In this document: one piece after another, positions 1 to 6,518 of the stretch
Layout: every line of letters starts with the position of its first letter
Position numbering within the stretch: position 1 is the first letter of the stretch
Notes under the pieces: generated by a model
What the model was told of the DNA's origin: nothing
The model's database searches: none
The model's input: the letters and a program-made list of their open reading frames with translations, nothing else
Translations under genes and position numbers: made by a program
Assembly (NCBI GenBank): GCA_003354225.1
Contig: PIVH01000043.1
Coordinates: 1-9,387 of the forward strand
Reading direction: 5' to 3'
Length of the DNA stretch: 9,387 nt
From: Globobulimina sp.
Lineage: Eukaryota; Foraminifera; Rotaliida

Positions 1-1275
1 GTTTTCATTTTGATTCGGTGGTTTTTGATTGTGAGCGAGCTGAATAATTATAAATCCAATAATGATACAAACAGCTCCTGCAACAGAATATATATTTATA
101 ATGCTCATCGATATCTTTTCGAATATTACAATGTCCGAAAAGAAAGTGATTGGAATAACTAAAATAAGACCAACCGACATAAAGAGTGCCCCACAAAATG
201 TAATGCCACACAATAATGATGCTGTAAATAATAAATCCAAACCACACGGCAACAATATTCCATTTATTAACTCGTCATAATTTGCGGGGAGTTCAAATGT
301 TTCAATGTTGAAATCATTCAACATCCAAACAAAGGGCCAAAACAATAACATGTTACACAAACCAATACCAGCTTGAAACAACAAAGTATCTGACAATTCG
401 TAGCCATATCGGAAATATTTATAACCGAAATACTTAAATAATACCTCGAATAAAGCAAAAAGCATCATCGACAATATACATAATATGATGCCAATAAGTG
501 ATGAGGAGGCCGATGACGACGAAGACGAAGGCGTCGAAAATGAAATCAATGCCACTCCGCCTATGGCTATTATGGCAGCAATACATTTCATAAAACCTAA
601 TTTTTCTCCCAATAAAAAGCGCGAATATATTAATACAAAGACACAGTTTGATTGAAAAATGGTGTTATTGACTGACGCCACAGTCTGTGATAAGGACAGG
701 TACCAAATGTATCCACTCGCCAAACTGAAGAAATTTACCAATATTAAAGACAAAAAAACATGACATTTGTTTGTTTGATGATTTATAACTAATTCTCCCG
801 CATTATGGAAGGATATATTATACGATGCCGGCTGTGATGTACGTTGTAGCTCATTGGGTGGGGATCGCCAATGCGTAAATGTCATATTATTGGCAACTAA
901 GCGTTTATTGATTGAATAGACACAAATCCACGGAATGATCATTAACGTATAACCTGAATTTACTACAAAACGGATTAAAAATGGTTTATTGTAATTGTTT
1001 TGTTCCGATGACTGTATTACTTCAGACATCATTACCCAGTCAATTACGGCAACTACAATACAGACTAAACCACCAATTAACGAGCAAATATTGTTGTTTC
1101 TTTTATTTTTTTCCACCGCATAATTTTCTGATATTTCAGATATTATCGATATTTCCGATTTGTCATTCTCTTTATCTTTATTACTTTCTATTGGTGTGAT
1201 AAAAGTATATTTGGGGAATTGTTTTCCTTTTATATATCCAGGTTCGAGCAATCTAGTTGTTTCAAGAAGGTCCAT
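1..1275 (-). CDS. DMT-superfamily (SLC35F-like) membrane transporter, 3'-partial
   Basis: This is an open frame of 425 residues that runs off the left edge without a stop. The first ATG after the upstream in-frame stop is at 1275-1273. The protein has a polar N-terminal tail of about 64 residues with the start MDLLETTRLLEPGY, then about ten hydrophobic helices (roughly residues 65-84, 99-121, 172-192, 198-219, 227-246, 259-281, 297-318, 340-361, 363-383 and 394-413). A polar tail begins at 414, so little is probably missing. Two segments resemble the EamA/SLC35F pattern: WYLSLSQTVASVNNTIFQSN (191-210), followed by a strand of the type SRFLLGEK and IAIGGVALIS. DMT carriers move nucleotide sugars, thiamine or other small metabolites across Golgi, vacuolar or plasma membranes. 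The substrate cannot be read from the sequence. A Ser run (250-259) lies in a loop. The family call is by recall of motifs, not by search. Confidence 0.8.
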   Translation of the reverse strand, partial: MDLLETTRLLEPGYIKGKQFPKYTFITPIESNKDKENDKSEISIISEISENYAVEKNKRNNNICSLIGGLVCIVVAVIDWVMMSEVIQSSEQNNYNKPFLIRFVVNSGYTLMIIPWICVYSINKRLVANNMTFTHWRSPPNELQRTSQPASYNISFHNAGELVINHQTNKCHVFLSLILVNFFSLASGYIWYLSLSQTVASVNNTIFQSNCVFVLIYSRFLLGEKLGFMKCIAAIIAIGGVALISFSTPSSSSSSASSSLIGIILCILSMMLFALFEVLFKYFGYKYFRYGYELSDTLLFQAGIGLCNMLLFWPFVWMLNDFNIETFELPANYDELINGILLPCGLDLLFTASLLCGITFCGALFMSVGLILVIPITFFSDIVIFEKISMSIINIYSVAGAVCIIIGFIIIQLAHNQKPPNQNEN

Positions 1276-1515
1276 TTGATTAAATTGTAAAAGAGAAAAG
1301 TTTTGATAAAAGGTTTTAGTAAGTTTTGAGACAAAAGTTTTTTTATCACACTTTGAGATAATAAAATTTTTATCTTCTTCGTGCAAGGATAGACGGAGAA
1401 TTGAAATAGTTTCGTGGGTTTGTTTATTAATAATATTCTGGACTTATTCATGACATTAATCATTAAAAAAATTAAGCAAAACTGACTGATTATAGATGAC
1501 TGAGTATTGAGTAAT
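1276..1515. other. Spacer between membrane-protein gene and transporter gene
   Basis: These 240 nt must hold the 3' UTR of the membrane-protein gene and the 5' UTR and promoter of the transporter. The transporter frame stays open for about 160 nt upstream of its ATG, back to an in-frame stop near 1446, but has no earlier ATG. I therefore treat it as leader, though an upstream coding exon is not excluded. The overlapping 149-codon frame at 1230-1679 is a shadow. I see no clear TATA box or repeat. Confidence 0.5.
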
Positions 1516-2279
1516 TTAAACAGCTGAATACTGATTCCATCCCGAAAATTTCTTTTTTTTACCCGTTCTTTTATCATTATTTCGATTATAATCCAAATCA
1601 TAATTATCATCCCAATCTGAATCATTACAATTACCCCCGTTTCCATATGGATTTCCATGTTGATTTGCTTCACTTTCACTCATTTGATTCACAGATTCAT
1701 ATTCTCTCATTTTCCATTTTGTAAATGATCCCTTAATAAAACATATAAATATAAATAATAATATGCACGAACCAATCAACGTGACATAAACCGCTGTATT
1801 GCTATCATTGCCATCATCCATTTCCATATCAATTACGTTTGCTGCTGCTTCTTGAGTTGAGAATGGCATATTATTTGGATTTCCTTCGTCTGAAATACCA
1901 TATTTATGTTCGTATCGTTGTGCAACTTTTTCCCAATGCGCTTTATCATGGTCTTCCATGCATTTTGAAAAATCCCTCTGTGACTCTTCCACTTCGAATA
2001 AACAATGACAAAATATGTTCCTTTCTTGCGTTTCATCATTTTCATCATTAGCACCTTTAATTTTATTTTTAATTTGCAGTTCTTTTTAATTTAATATCAT
2101 TTTATATGCCGATATAGATACATTTTACCTGCAGACGGAGCTGTTGTCGTTGATAATGTGCTACATTCCGTTTGATACATTAAATTGATATCATAGTTTG
2201 TTAATGTTATAGACATTGCTTCCGATTCTAAAACTAATACAACAGCAAATAATGATACTAACGTCATGCTTCCTAGCAT
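1516..2279 (-). CDS. Two-exon type I membrane protein, unknown function
   Basis: Exon 1 (2279-2129) encodes a likely signal peptide (MTLVSLFAVVLVLESEA) and a short luminal stretch. It joins exon 2 (2054 or 2081 down to 1516) after a small intron. The spliced product is 229 aa (acceptor 2055) or 238 aa (acceptor 2082). In the 229-aa form the luminal part holds four cysteines (39, 66, 68, 82), including a CHC motif. One transmembrane helix follows at about 138-157 (VYVTLIGSCILLFIFICFI), then an acidic, Asn/Gly-rich cytosolic tail with a basic KRTGKKKK patch near the end. I do not recognise the family. The start at 2279 is preferred because it places the hydrophobic segment at the N-terminus and leaves room for the LIM gene's 3' end. 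An in-frame ATG at 2348 would start only 15 nt after the LIM stop. The stop is TAA. Confidence 0.65.
2055..2128 (-). other. Intron in the membrane-protein gene (phase 1)
   Basis: The donor G|GTAAAATG lies at 2128-2121. Removing 2128-2055 (acceptor TTAAAG|GTGC, 74 nt) or 2128-2082 (acceptor AAAAAG|AACT, 47 nt) joins the signal-peptide frame to the transmembrane frame. Both acceptors keep the same frame and differ by 27 nt, that is nine residues. Neither has a pyrimidine tract, so the exact end is open. Without splicing, the upstream frame ends about ten codons after the donor. Confidence 0.6.
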
Positions 2280-2338
2280 AAAGCCAAAGTCGATGTTTTT
2301 TGTTGCATTAATCCTTGCACTCAAGTAACAACAAAACC

Positions 2339-2345
2339 GTTTATA
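2339..2345 (-). promoter_or_regulatory. TATA-like element upstream of membrane-protein gene
   Basis: On the minus strand the heptamer TATAAAC lies about 60 nt before the preferred ATG at 2279, inside the 84-nt spacer after the LIM stop. Its position suits a TATA box and fits the 2279 start better than the 2348 start. In AT-rich DNA such a match is easily found by chance, so the call is weak. Confidence 0.2.
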
Positions 2346-2363
2346 CATACAAGACACAAGCAG

Positions 2364-2990
2364 TTAATAGGAGTCGTTATTATTATTATTATCAAAATCA
2401 TTTTGTTGTTGCTTTCCAAAAGGACTTTGATAATTTGGATTTGGATTTGAATTTTTTTGTTGATTTATTTGTTGCTGCTCCTTAGTTTTCATAATGATTC
2501 TACAATTTTTACACCACAATATATTTGCATCACGAATAAATCCAGGATCATTTGCTAATCCTTTTTCGCACTGATTACATTTAAAACATTCCTTATGATA
2601 TTTATTATTATCGGAATCAGCCATATATGAACCCGACAATTTCTGTTTGCAAATAAAGCAATATCTTTCCTGATCTTCCACAGATTTGTAATTTTCTGAC
2701 ACTATTTTAGTATTATCACCAAAATGTTTTTTAACACATCCATTATCTAAACATAAAAAAGAACCATTTTTTGTTTCATGATATTTGCCTGTAATTGCTT
2801 GTGAACACATATCACATTTAAAACAATTTGGATGTGCTCTACGATCTTCGTCTAATTTTCTCCACCGTTCCCACGTTGGCGACGTTGAATCCTCAAATTG
2901 TTGGTCACAAATAAAACATATCATATTGTTAAATCCGCTGGCATTAAAACTATGTTGCTGTGGTGGCTGCTTTTGTTCGAACGCTGCCAT
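2364..2990 (-). CDS. Two-LIM-domain protein
   Basis: The product has 208 aa. The start is the ATG at 2990-2988 in a good context (ACC ATG G); the frame extends eight codons further upstream but without an ATG. LIM1 has C25, C28, H53, C56, C59, C62, C80 and C85. LIM2 has C111, C114, H132, C135, C138, C141, C160 and C163. Each LIM domain binds two zinc ions and serves as a protein-protein interface, typically in cytoskeletal, adhesion or transcription scaffolds. LIM2 matches the consensus spacing exactly. In LIM1 the first loop is long (24 residues) and the last ligand pair is spaced C-x4-C instead of C-x2-[CHD]. The C-terminus (170-208) is a Gln/Asn-rich low-complexity tail ending in a run of five Asn. 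No other domain (homeodomain, kinase, PET) is present, so this resembles small CRP/LIM-only adaptors, but orthology cannot be set from here. The stop is TAA. Confidence 0.85.
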   Translation of the reverse strand: MAAFEQKQPPQQHSFNASGFNNMICFICDQQFEDSTSPTWERWRKLDEDRRAHPNCFKCDMCSQAITGKYHETKNGSFLCLDNGCVKKHFGDNTKIVSENYKSVEDQERYCFICKQKLSGSYMADSDNNKYHKECFKCNQCEKGLANDPGFIRDANILWCKNCRIIMKTKEQQQINQQKNSNPNPNYQSPFGKQQQNDFDNNNNNDSY

Positions 2991-3067
2991 GGTTAATATT
3001 ACTGTTTTTAGCAATATTTACATAGAAACGAATTGAATTTAGTCTAGACTCTCGAGCTCAAATTGAA
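2991..3067. other. 77-nt spacer with overlapping perfect palindromes
   Basis: This is the whole gap between the TGA of the chromatin-protein gene and the ATG of the LIM gene. It contains the 10-nt palindrome AGTCTAGACT (3041-3050), directly followed by CTCGAG (3051-3056), which overlaps GAGCTC (3054-3059). The remainder is AT-rich. No TATA box or AATAAA signal is evident, although both a 3' end and a promoter should fit here if the genes are transcribed separately. Confidence 0.6.
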
Positions 3068-4174
3068 TCATTGAATTTTTACACAAAACAATCGTTCTTC
3101 TTTGATCGCAAGATCCATACTTTGAAAATGAATGCCTTTCGACCAATCATACACTCGATCAATAATAAATTGTGGCAATAATATGTTAATACCAAATACA
3201 ATTTGTTGAAACAACCCCAAAGGAATTAAACATTGATTACACATTTCATTGTAATCATATTTCTTATTTTTTAAATTATCAATAACTCTGTCTTGAATTG
3301 ATGACAATTGTGATTTTAGCATAAGATTTACTTTAATATTTACAGAATGGGGCAATATTGCTTCGAAAATTGTGCTATTATATTTTAATAGAACAGAACC
3401 AGGAACAACAAAATATTGTGATGATATTTTCAACGGTAAAGATTGTGCGGTGATAAACTTTTTCGTCCATAGCAGCAACTTATTAATGGCTTCAGGACTT
3501 AGATTGGGTGAATCGGGACAATTATTATGTAACCACCTTATCAATCTTGTCCGGTCCAATTGTAAGGTCTCTGCAATGAAATCAATTGACACAATGTGTA
3601 ATTCATCCAATTCTCTTAATATTTCCGGTAATGGTTTAACTGAATCAGGTGCATCATAGCCATTACTGTGCGTTCTTAAAACATAGATCCGTTCCGGTTT
3701 GGATGATAACAATATCCATTCATCGAATTGAACACTAAAATGTTTGATATGAATCAATAATTTAATATCATATTTTTTACTAAGCATATCATCATCATTT
3801 TTATTTTTATTCTCACAAACTCGAACTTTTTTAATTATTGCTTCAAATATTTCTTTATTGGAATCCTCAAAATCAATATGCATCCCAACAAAAAATGTCT
3901 CAAATAAAGTTTGTATTTGTTTTGCATCATTTATGTCATGTTGATATCGATCAAAAATATTTGATTTTAAAAAATCATTCCAATTTACATCGTTTTCAAA
4001 TTCAAATTGATATTCAATGTATTCTTCCAATTCTTGCTCAATATATATTTGTCTTGGTCCAGCCGCTTTAATTCGTGAAGATTTGCGTCGTTTCTTTGAT
4101 GGTTGCTCTTTTGGTTCATATTCCAATGATGGAAGTGATAGTACGAGTTGATCAATTTCTCTTTTTCGTTTCAT
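3068..4174 (-). CDS. Chromatin-type protein: Tudor-knot/chromo-barrel plus two HTH-like repeats
   Basis: The product has 368 aa. The start is the ATG at 4174-4172; the three upstream codons hold no ATG. The N-terminus is basic (KRKRE at 2-6, KKRRKSSRIK at 27-36) and looks like a nuclear localisation or DNA-contact region. Residues about 93-171 read like a Tudor-knot/chromo-barrel fold: FFVGMHIDFEDSN, a variable Lys/Asn/Asp insert, then IKLLIHIKHFSVQFDEWI and a PERIYVLRTHS end, matching the known pattern of a strand plus 'W/F-x3-[YF]DEWI' and a closing 'I-x-P-L-x-TH'. Such domains read methyl-lysine or bind nucleic acid. After it come two similar helical segments: IAETLQLDRTRLIRWL (200-215) with INKLLLWTKKF, and MCNQCLIPLGLFQQIVFGIN (311-330) with IIDRVYDWSKG, which look like duplicated helix-turn-helix units. 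The role is inferred to be nuclear, in chromatin or transcription. The stop is TGA. Confidence 0.6.
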   Translation of the reverse strand: MKRKREIDQLVLSLPSLEYEPKEQPSKKRRKSSRIKAAGPRQIYIEQELEEYIEYQFEFENDVNWNDFLKSNIFDRYQHDINDAKQIQTLFETFFVGMHIDFEDSNKEIFEAIIKKVRVCENKNKNDDDMLSKKYDIKLLIHIKHFSVQFDEWILLSSKPERIYVLRTHSNGYDAPDSVKPLPEILRELDELHIVSIDFIAETLQLDRTRLIRWLHNNCPDSPNLSPEAINKLLLWTKKFITAQSLPLKISSQYFVVPGSVLLKYNSTIFEAILPHSVNIKVNLMLKSQLSSIQDRVIDNLKNKKYDYNEMCNQCLIPLGLFQQIVFGINILLPQFIIDRVYDWSKGIHFQSMDLAIKEERLFCVKIQ

Positions 4175-4330
4175 TTTTGTCAACTAAATTTTTTGTTAAC
4201 TAAGCTTACTGTAAAACGCGTTAAAAAACTGTTTTAGTATTACGTACTTTAGAATAGCACATATTTGAAACACAATTGTTGTATACATTATCTGAGAAAC
4301 GCTTTGCAAATCCAGAAACTGTTTGCTATA

Positions 4331-4374
4331 GGTTTGTCTTGGGTTTGTTCTGTGTTTGTTCTGTGTTTGTTATA
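4331..4374. repeat. 11-nt tandem repeat, four copies
   Basis: Four consecutive 11-mers of the type GGTTTGTTCTG / TGTTTGTTCTG start at 4331, 4342, 4353 and 4364, the first and last copies being imperfect. On the minus strand they read as CAGAACAAACA units and sit about 155-200 nt upstream of the ATG of the chromatin-protein gene. This may be a minisatellite or a reiterated factor-binding site. Confidence 0.8.
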
Positions 4375-4542
4375 ACTTTTGGACGCCAGTAAAGACAGAC
4401 ACACACAAAAGAAGTGGTTTAGAAGTGTGAACCTAAAAAGTCAACTATCCACTTTATGAAATTCCAGCATAACTGAACTGTTGCATGTGAATAAACAATA
4501 AAAAAAAACGAGTTAGAATGTTAGATTACTAAATATAATATA

Positions 4543-4580
4543 TCAAAAAGTAAGGAACATACCAAAAAGTAAGGAACATA
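4543..4580. repeat. 19-nt tandem repeat, two near-perfect copies plus a remnant
   Basis: The 19-mers at 4543-4561 and 4562-4580 share the core CAAAAAGTAAGGAACATA and differ only at the first base. A weaker third copy (TTAAGGAACATTT) lies near 4607-4619, next to the stop of the RGS-like gene. In the sense of that gene (minus) the unit is TATGTTCCTTACTTTTTG, so it falls in the presumed 3' UTR. Confidence 0.85.
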
Positions 4581-4625
4581 TCAAACACATGTACATATAG
4601 TTTGGATTAAGGAACATTTCATTTT

Positions 4626-6248
4626 TTAATGTTTAAGAATATTTGCATCGTCATCTTGTTCTGAATAAAGACTTTTCATTTTGGCAATTCCACCTAAATA
4701 TTGATTAGACGGTGCTGCAGTGATTGAATATTCATTTATTATGTGTGTATTTGCATTTATGTTTGTATTTGTATTCGATTCGACAGCAATCAAAGTAGAC
4801 ATATTATAATTATAATTATATGGTTTTTTATCGCTTAGATCCGAGGCGTCGTTTACAAGCAGAAGCGGAGTGTTTGCAGCTTCATCATCTGTTCTTTTAT
4901 AATGTTGATTTATATACATTTCAAGATTAAAGGCTCGCATTGGGATTAATGTTGGATTGGATTGGTACAATATCTCCATAGCCGGATTGAATTTGAGTTT
5001 ACAAACAGATATCTCCTCAACTATGACATCGTAGGCATGGCAATATAAGGGATGAATGCCATCCATATTCTCCTTAAAATTATGGCTCCACCACTCCTCA
5101 TTTAATAGTAAAGGTTTGTATGTTGAGGCATTGCCAAAATACAAATCGTTAATCCTCGTCAACTCATTGCTGATGTCATCCCATGTCTTATCATCTTGCA
5201 ACCATAATATTAATCCATTTGAATCTTTTTTATTTAAATATCTTAAAAATTCACTGTTAAAATTAACTTTATGTCGAATGGATTGCAAAGATTGTTTTTC
5301 TTCGACGCTATTTGACGGAAAAAACCATGACCTTTCTGCTTTAAAACAAAATATAGATTCTTCCAAAATATATGGTGGTACAATATCAATGCAAGCATTT
5401 AATTGGACGATGGAGATAAATACACTCCGTTTGCGTGGCGGAGGAATTTCGTCTGACAGCAAATTTACATCACATAATTCCTTTATGTTTTTCTCTTTTA
5501 TATATCGTGAATTAAATTCTTTTATTTCCTCATTTTGGTTTTCTTCCGTTGGCGCTGTTATTTTACTTAATTTTATTTGTGATGCAGTTGATTTTAGGCG
5601 AAAACCAATGTTTTTTGTGGCCTGTTTTTTCGTAAATTTGTAGTCTGCCATTACTGATTCGTGAGTTATCGACATATTGCTGACAATGTTGGGTTATTTT
5701 CATGTGGGAAATGGGAATAGATGCAAATATAGAAAATAATACGTACCCAGGATCATATGTATCTGTCAGATGTGGTGCTAATTCTAGTTTTTTGTTGCAA
5801 TTTTTTTCTTCTTCTATCTCATCTGAAACTGATGCTGGTTGAGAACTAAATATATTATGTGTATATTCACGATGTTGCAATGTGTGTTGCAAAAAGATAT
5901 TGTACGTACGACAAACAACCCATGATAAAGAGTACACGATGCTACTAAAAAGTAAAAACACGTCAAAAAAAAACAGGGTTGGTTAGTTAGTTAATTATCA
6001 ACAAGATCGAAGTGATTTAGCGTCGCTATTCTAGATCTATCATTAATTTGGATTATTGAATAACAAATAGCAATTAAAAACAAATATTAATACTTTGTGA
6101 AATAATGAAACTTGCCGTTGTTGGTGTTTATGTAGAAATAAAATGGAGCTATTTTTAATGTGGTCAGGGTTTGGTGGATGAACCATGGCAGCATAGCTAT
6201 GTCTATATCATTGAACACGCAGTCTTGCTGCCCCAAGATAGACCACAT
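4626..6248 (-). CDS. Three-exon protein with an RGS-like domain
   Basis: I assemble exons 6248-6094, 5944-5747 and 5679-4626 into a 468-aa product, all three in frame and ending in TAA. The largest frame alone (ATG at 5675) would give 349 aa, but the intron signals upstream argue for a longer protein. Exons 1-2 encode about 118 residues with moderately hydrophobic stretches (MLPWFIHQTLTTLKIAPFYF, SIVYSLSWVVCRTYN), too weak to call true membrane helices, then an acidic linker. Residues about 257-359 resemble an RGS fold: NFNSEFLRYL, a short loop, LILWLQDD, a helix with LYF, EEWWSHNF, then HAYDVIVEEI and KLKFNPAM, following the usual 'F-x2-FL...N-x3-W...' layout. RGS domains speed GTP hydrolysis by G-alpha subunits at membranes. 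The match is by eye and degenerate. The C-terminus is Asn/Thr/Tyr-rich low complexity. The first exon is the least certain part; further 5' exons may exist. Confidence 0.55.
5680..5746 (-). other. Intron 2 of the RGS-like gene, 67 nt, phase 2
   Basis: The donor GG|GTACGT is at 5746 and the acceptor CATTGTCAG|CAATATG ends at 5680, with a TAACCCAAC branch-like motif at 5697-5689. Removal joins the frame ending in DTYDPG to the main 349-codon frame as P-G-N-M-S-I. If it were retained, the upstream frame would end at a stop near 5563, within exon 3. Confidence 0.75.
5945..6093 (-). other. Intron 1 of the RGS-like gene, 149 nt, phase 2
   Basis: The donor ACAAA|GTATTA is at 6093. Near the 3' end there is a doubled branch motif CTAACTAAC (5990-5982), a run of nine T, and the acceptor TTTTTACTTTTTAG ending at 5945. 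This is the best-formed 3' splice signal in the window. Joining to exon 1 forms the codon AA|T and keeps the frame. The donor choice is less certain than the acceptor. Confidence 0.65.
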
Positions 6249-6252
6249 TAAA
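6154..6252. repeat. 12-bp perfect inverted repeat with nested 7-bp stem, covering a start codon
   Basis: TTTAATGTGGTC (6154-6165) is the exact reverse complement of GACCACATTAAA (6241-6252). Inside it GGCAGCA (6187-6193) pairs with TGCTGCC (6226-6232), giving a nested 99-nt hairpin. In the minus-strand transcript the ATG at 6248 lies in the outer stem. It may be an mRNA structure, a small structured RNA, or a chance match within coding DNA. Confidence 0.7.
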
Positions 6253-6518
6253 CATACACCTTTGTCACTTTACACAATACAAAATACAAAAACAAAGCAC
6301 ACAACAGATTAAATACACCGATAAACAACACACCGAAGGCAATTCTGAATCATTTTACACAGAAAAAAGATAATACAAATAAACATGCATACAAATAAAA
6401 GTACAGATAATCCAAAATTAAAGACAAAAAAAAGAAAAAAAATAGAGAGGAAAAACACGCAAATACATGATAAAAAAAAAGAATATATGTACACTGTAAA
6501 CGAGGTATAAATTTGTAA
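6249..6518. other. 270-nt spacer with long A-rich/T-rich tract
   Basis: This gap lies between the TAA of the PIN/DUF3825 gene and the first proposed exon of the RGS-like gene. Positions about 6421-6481 are an A-rich run on the plus strand (several A7-A9 tracts broken by G and C), that is a T/C-rich run in the transcribed sense. No convincing coding exon is seen; the 61-codon minus frame at 6309-6494 is Phe/Leu/Cys-rich poly-T translation and I do not annotate it. Confidence 0.5.

Larger units (their letters stand above)
4175..4625. other. 451-nt spacer: 3' UTR of RGS-like gene and promoter of chromatin-protein gene
   Basis: No gene is seen here. It holds two tandem-repeat clusters listed separately, a short GA/CA-rich stretch (about 4385-4415) and an AACGCGTT palindrome inside a TTTTAACGCGTTTTAC block on the minus strand (about 4213-4228), roughly 40-50 nt before the downstream ATG. 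The latter could be a promoter element, but there is no test for this in the sequence. Confidence 0.5.

Noticed and set aside
5-247. 80-codon minus frame rich in Tyr/Ile/Trp/His
   Set aside because: It is an out-of-frame reading of the transporter, whose own frame continues open through this stretch with regular membrane helices.
1230-1679. 149-codon minus frame overlapping two genes
   Set aside because: It overlaps the membrane-protein tail and the transporter start in another frame, is dominated by Ile/Met/Lys/Leu from AT-rich DNA, and shows no domain.
2280-2348. Alternative ATG at 2348 for the membrane protein
   Set aside because: It would start 15 nt after the LIM stop and push the hydrophobic segment away from the N-terminus. 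A TATA-like motif just downstream of it favours the 2279 start, but it is not excluded.
4331-4580. CRISPR-like array
   Set aside because: The repeats are tandem without unique spacers, are two unrelated units, and the context is eukaryotic.
5056-5643. 195-codon open frame on the plus strand
   Set aside because: It lies fully antisense to the third exon of the RGS-like gene. That exon's minus-strand frame is longer and carries domain-like patterns, so the plus frame is taken as a shadow.
5563-5961. Separate 132-codon gene ending within exon 3 of the RGS-like gene
   Set aside because: It has no ATG, is preceded by a strong 3' splice site and contains a good GTACGT donor, so it is an exon read through into an intron.
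6154-6252. MITE or other small transposon with terminal inverted repeats
   Set aside because: No flanking target-site duplication is visible and the arms lie within an apparently coding exon that keeps its frame.
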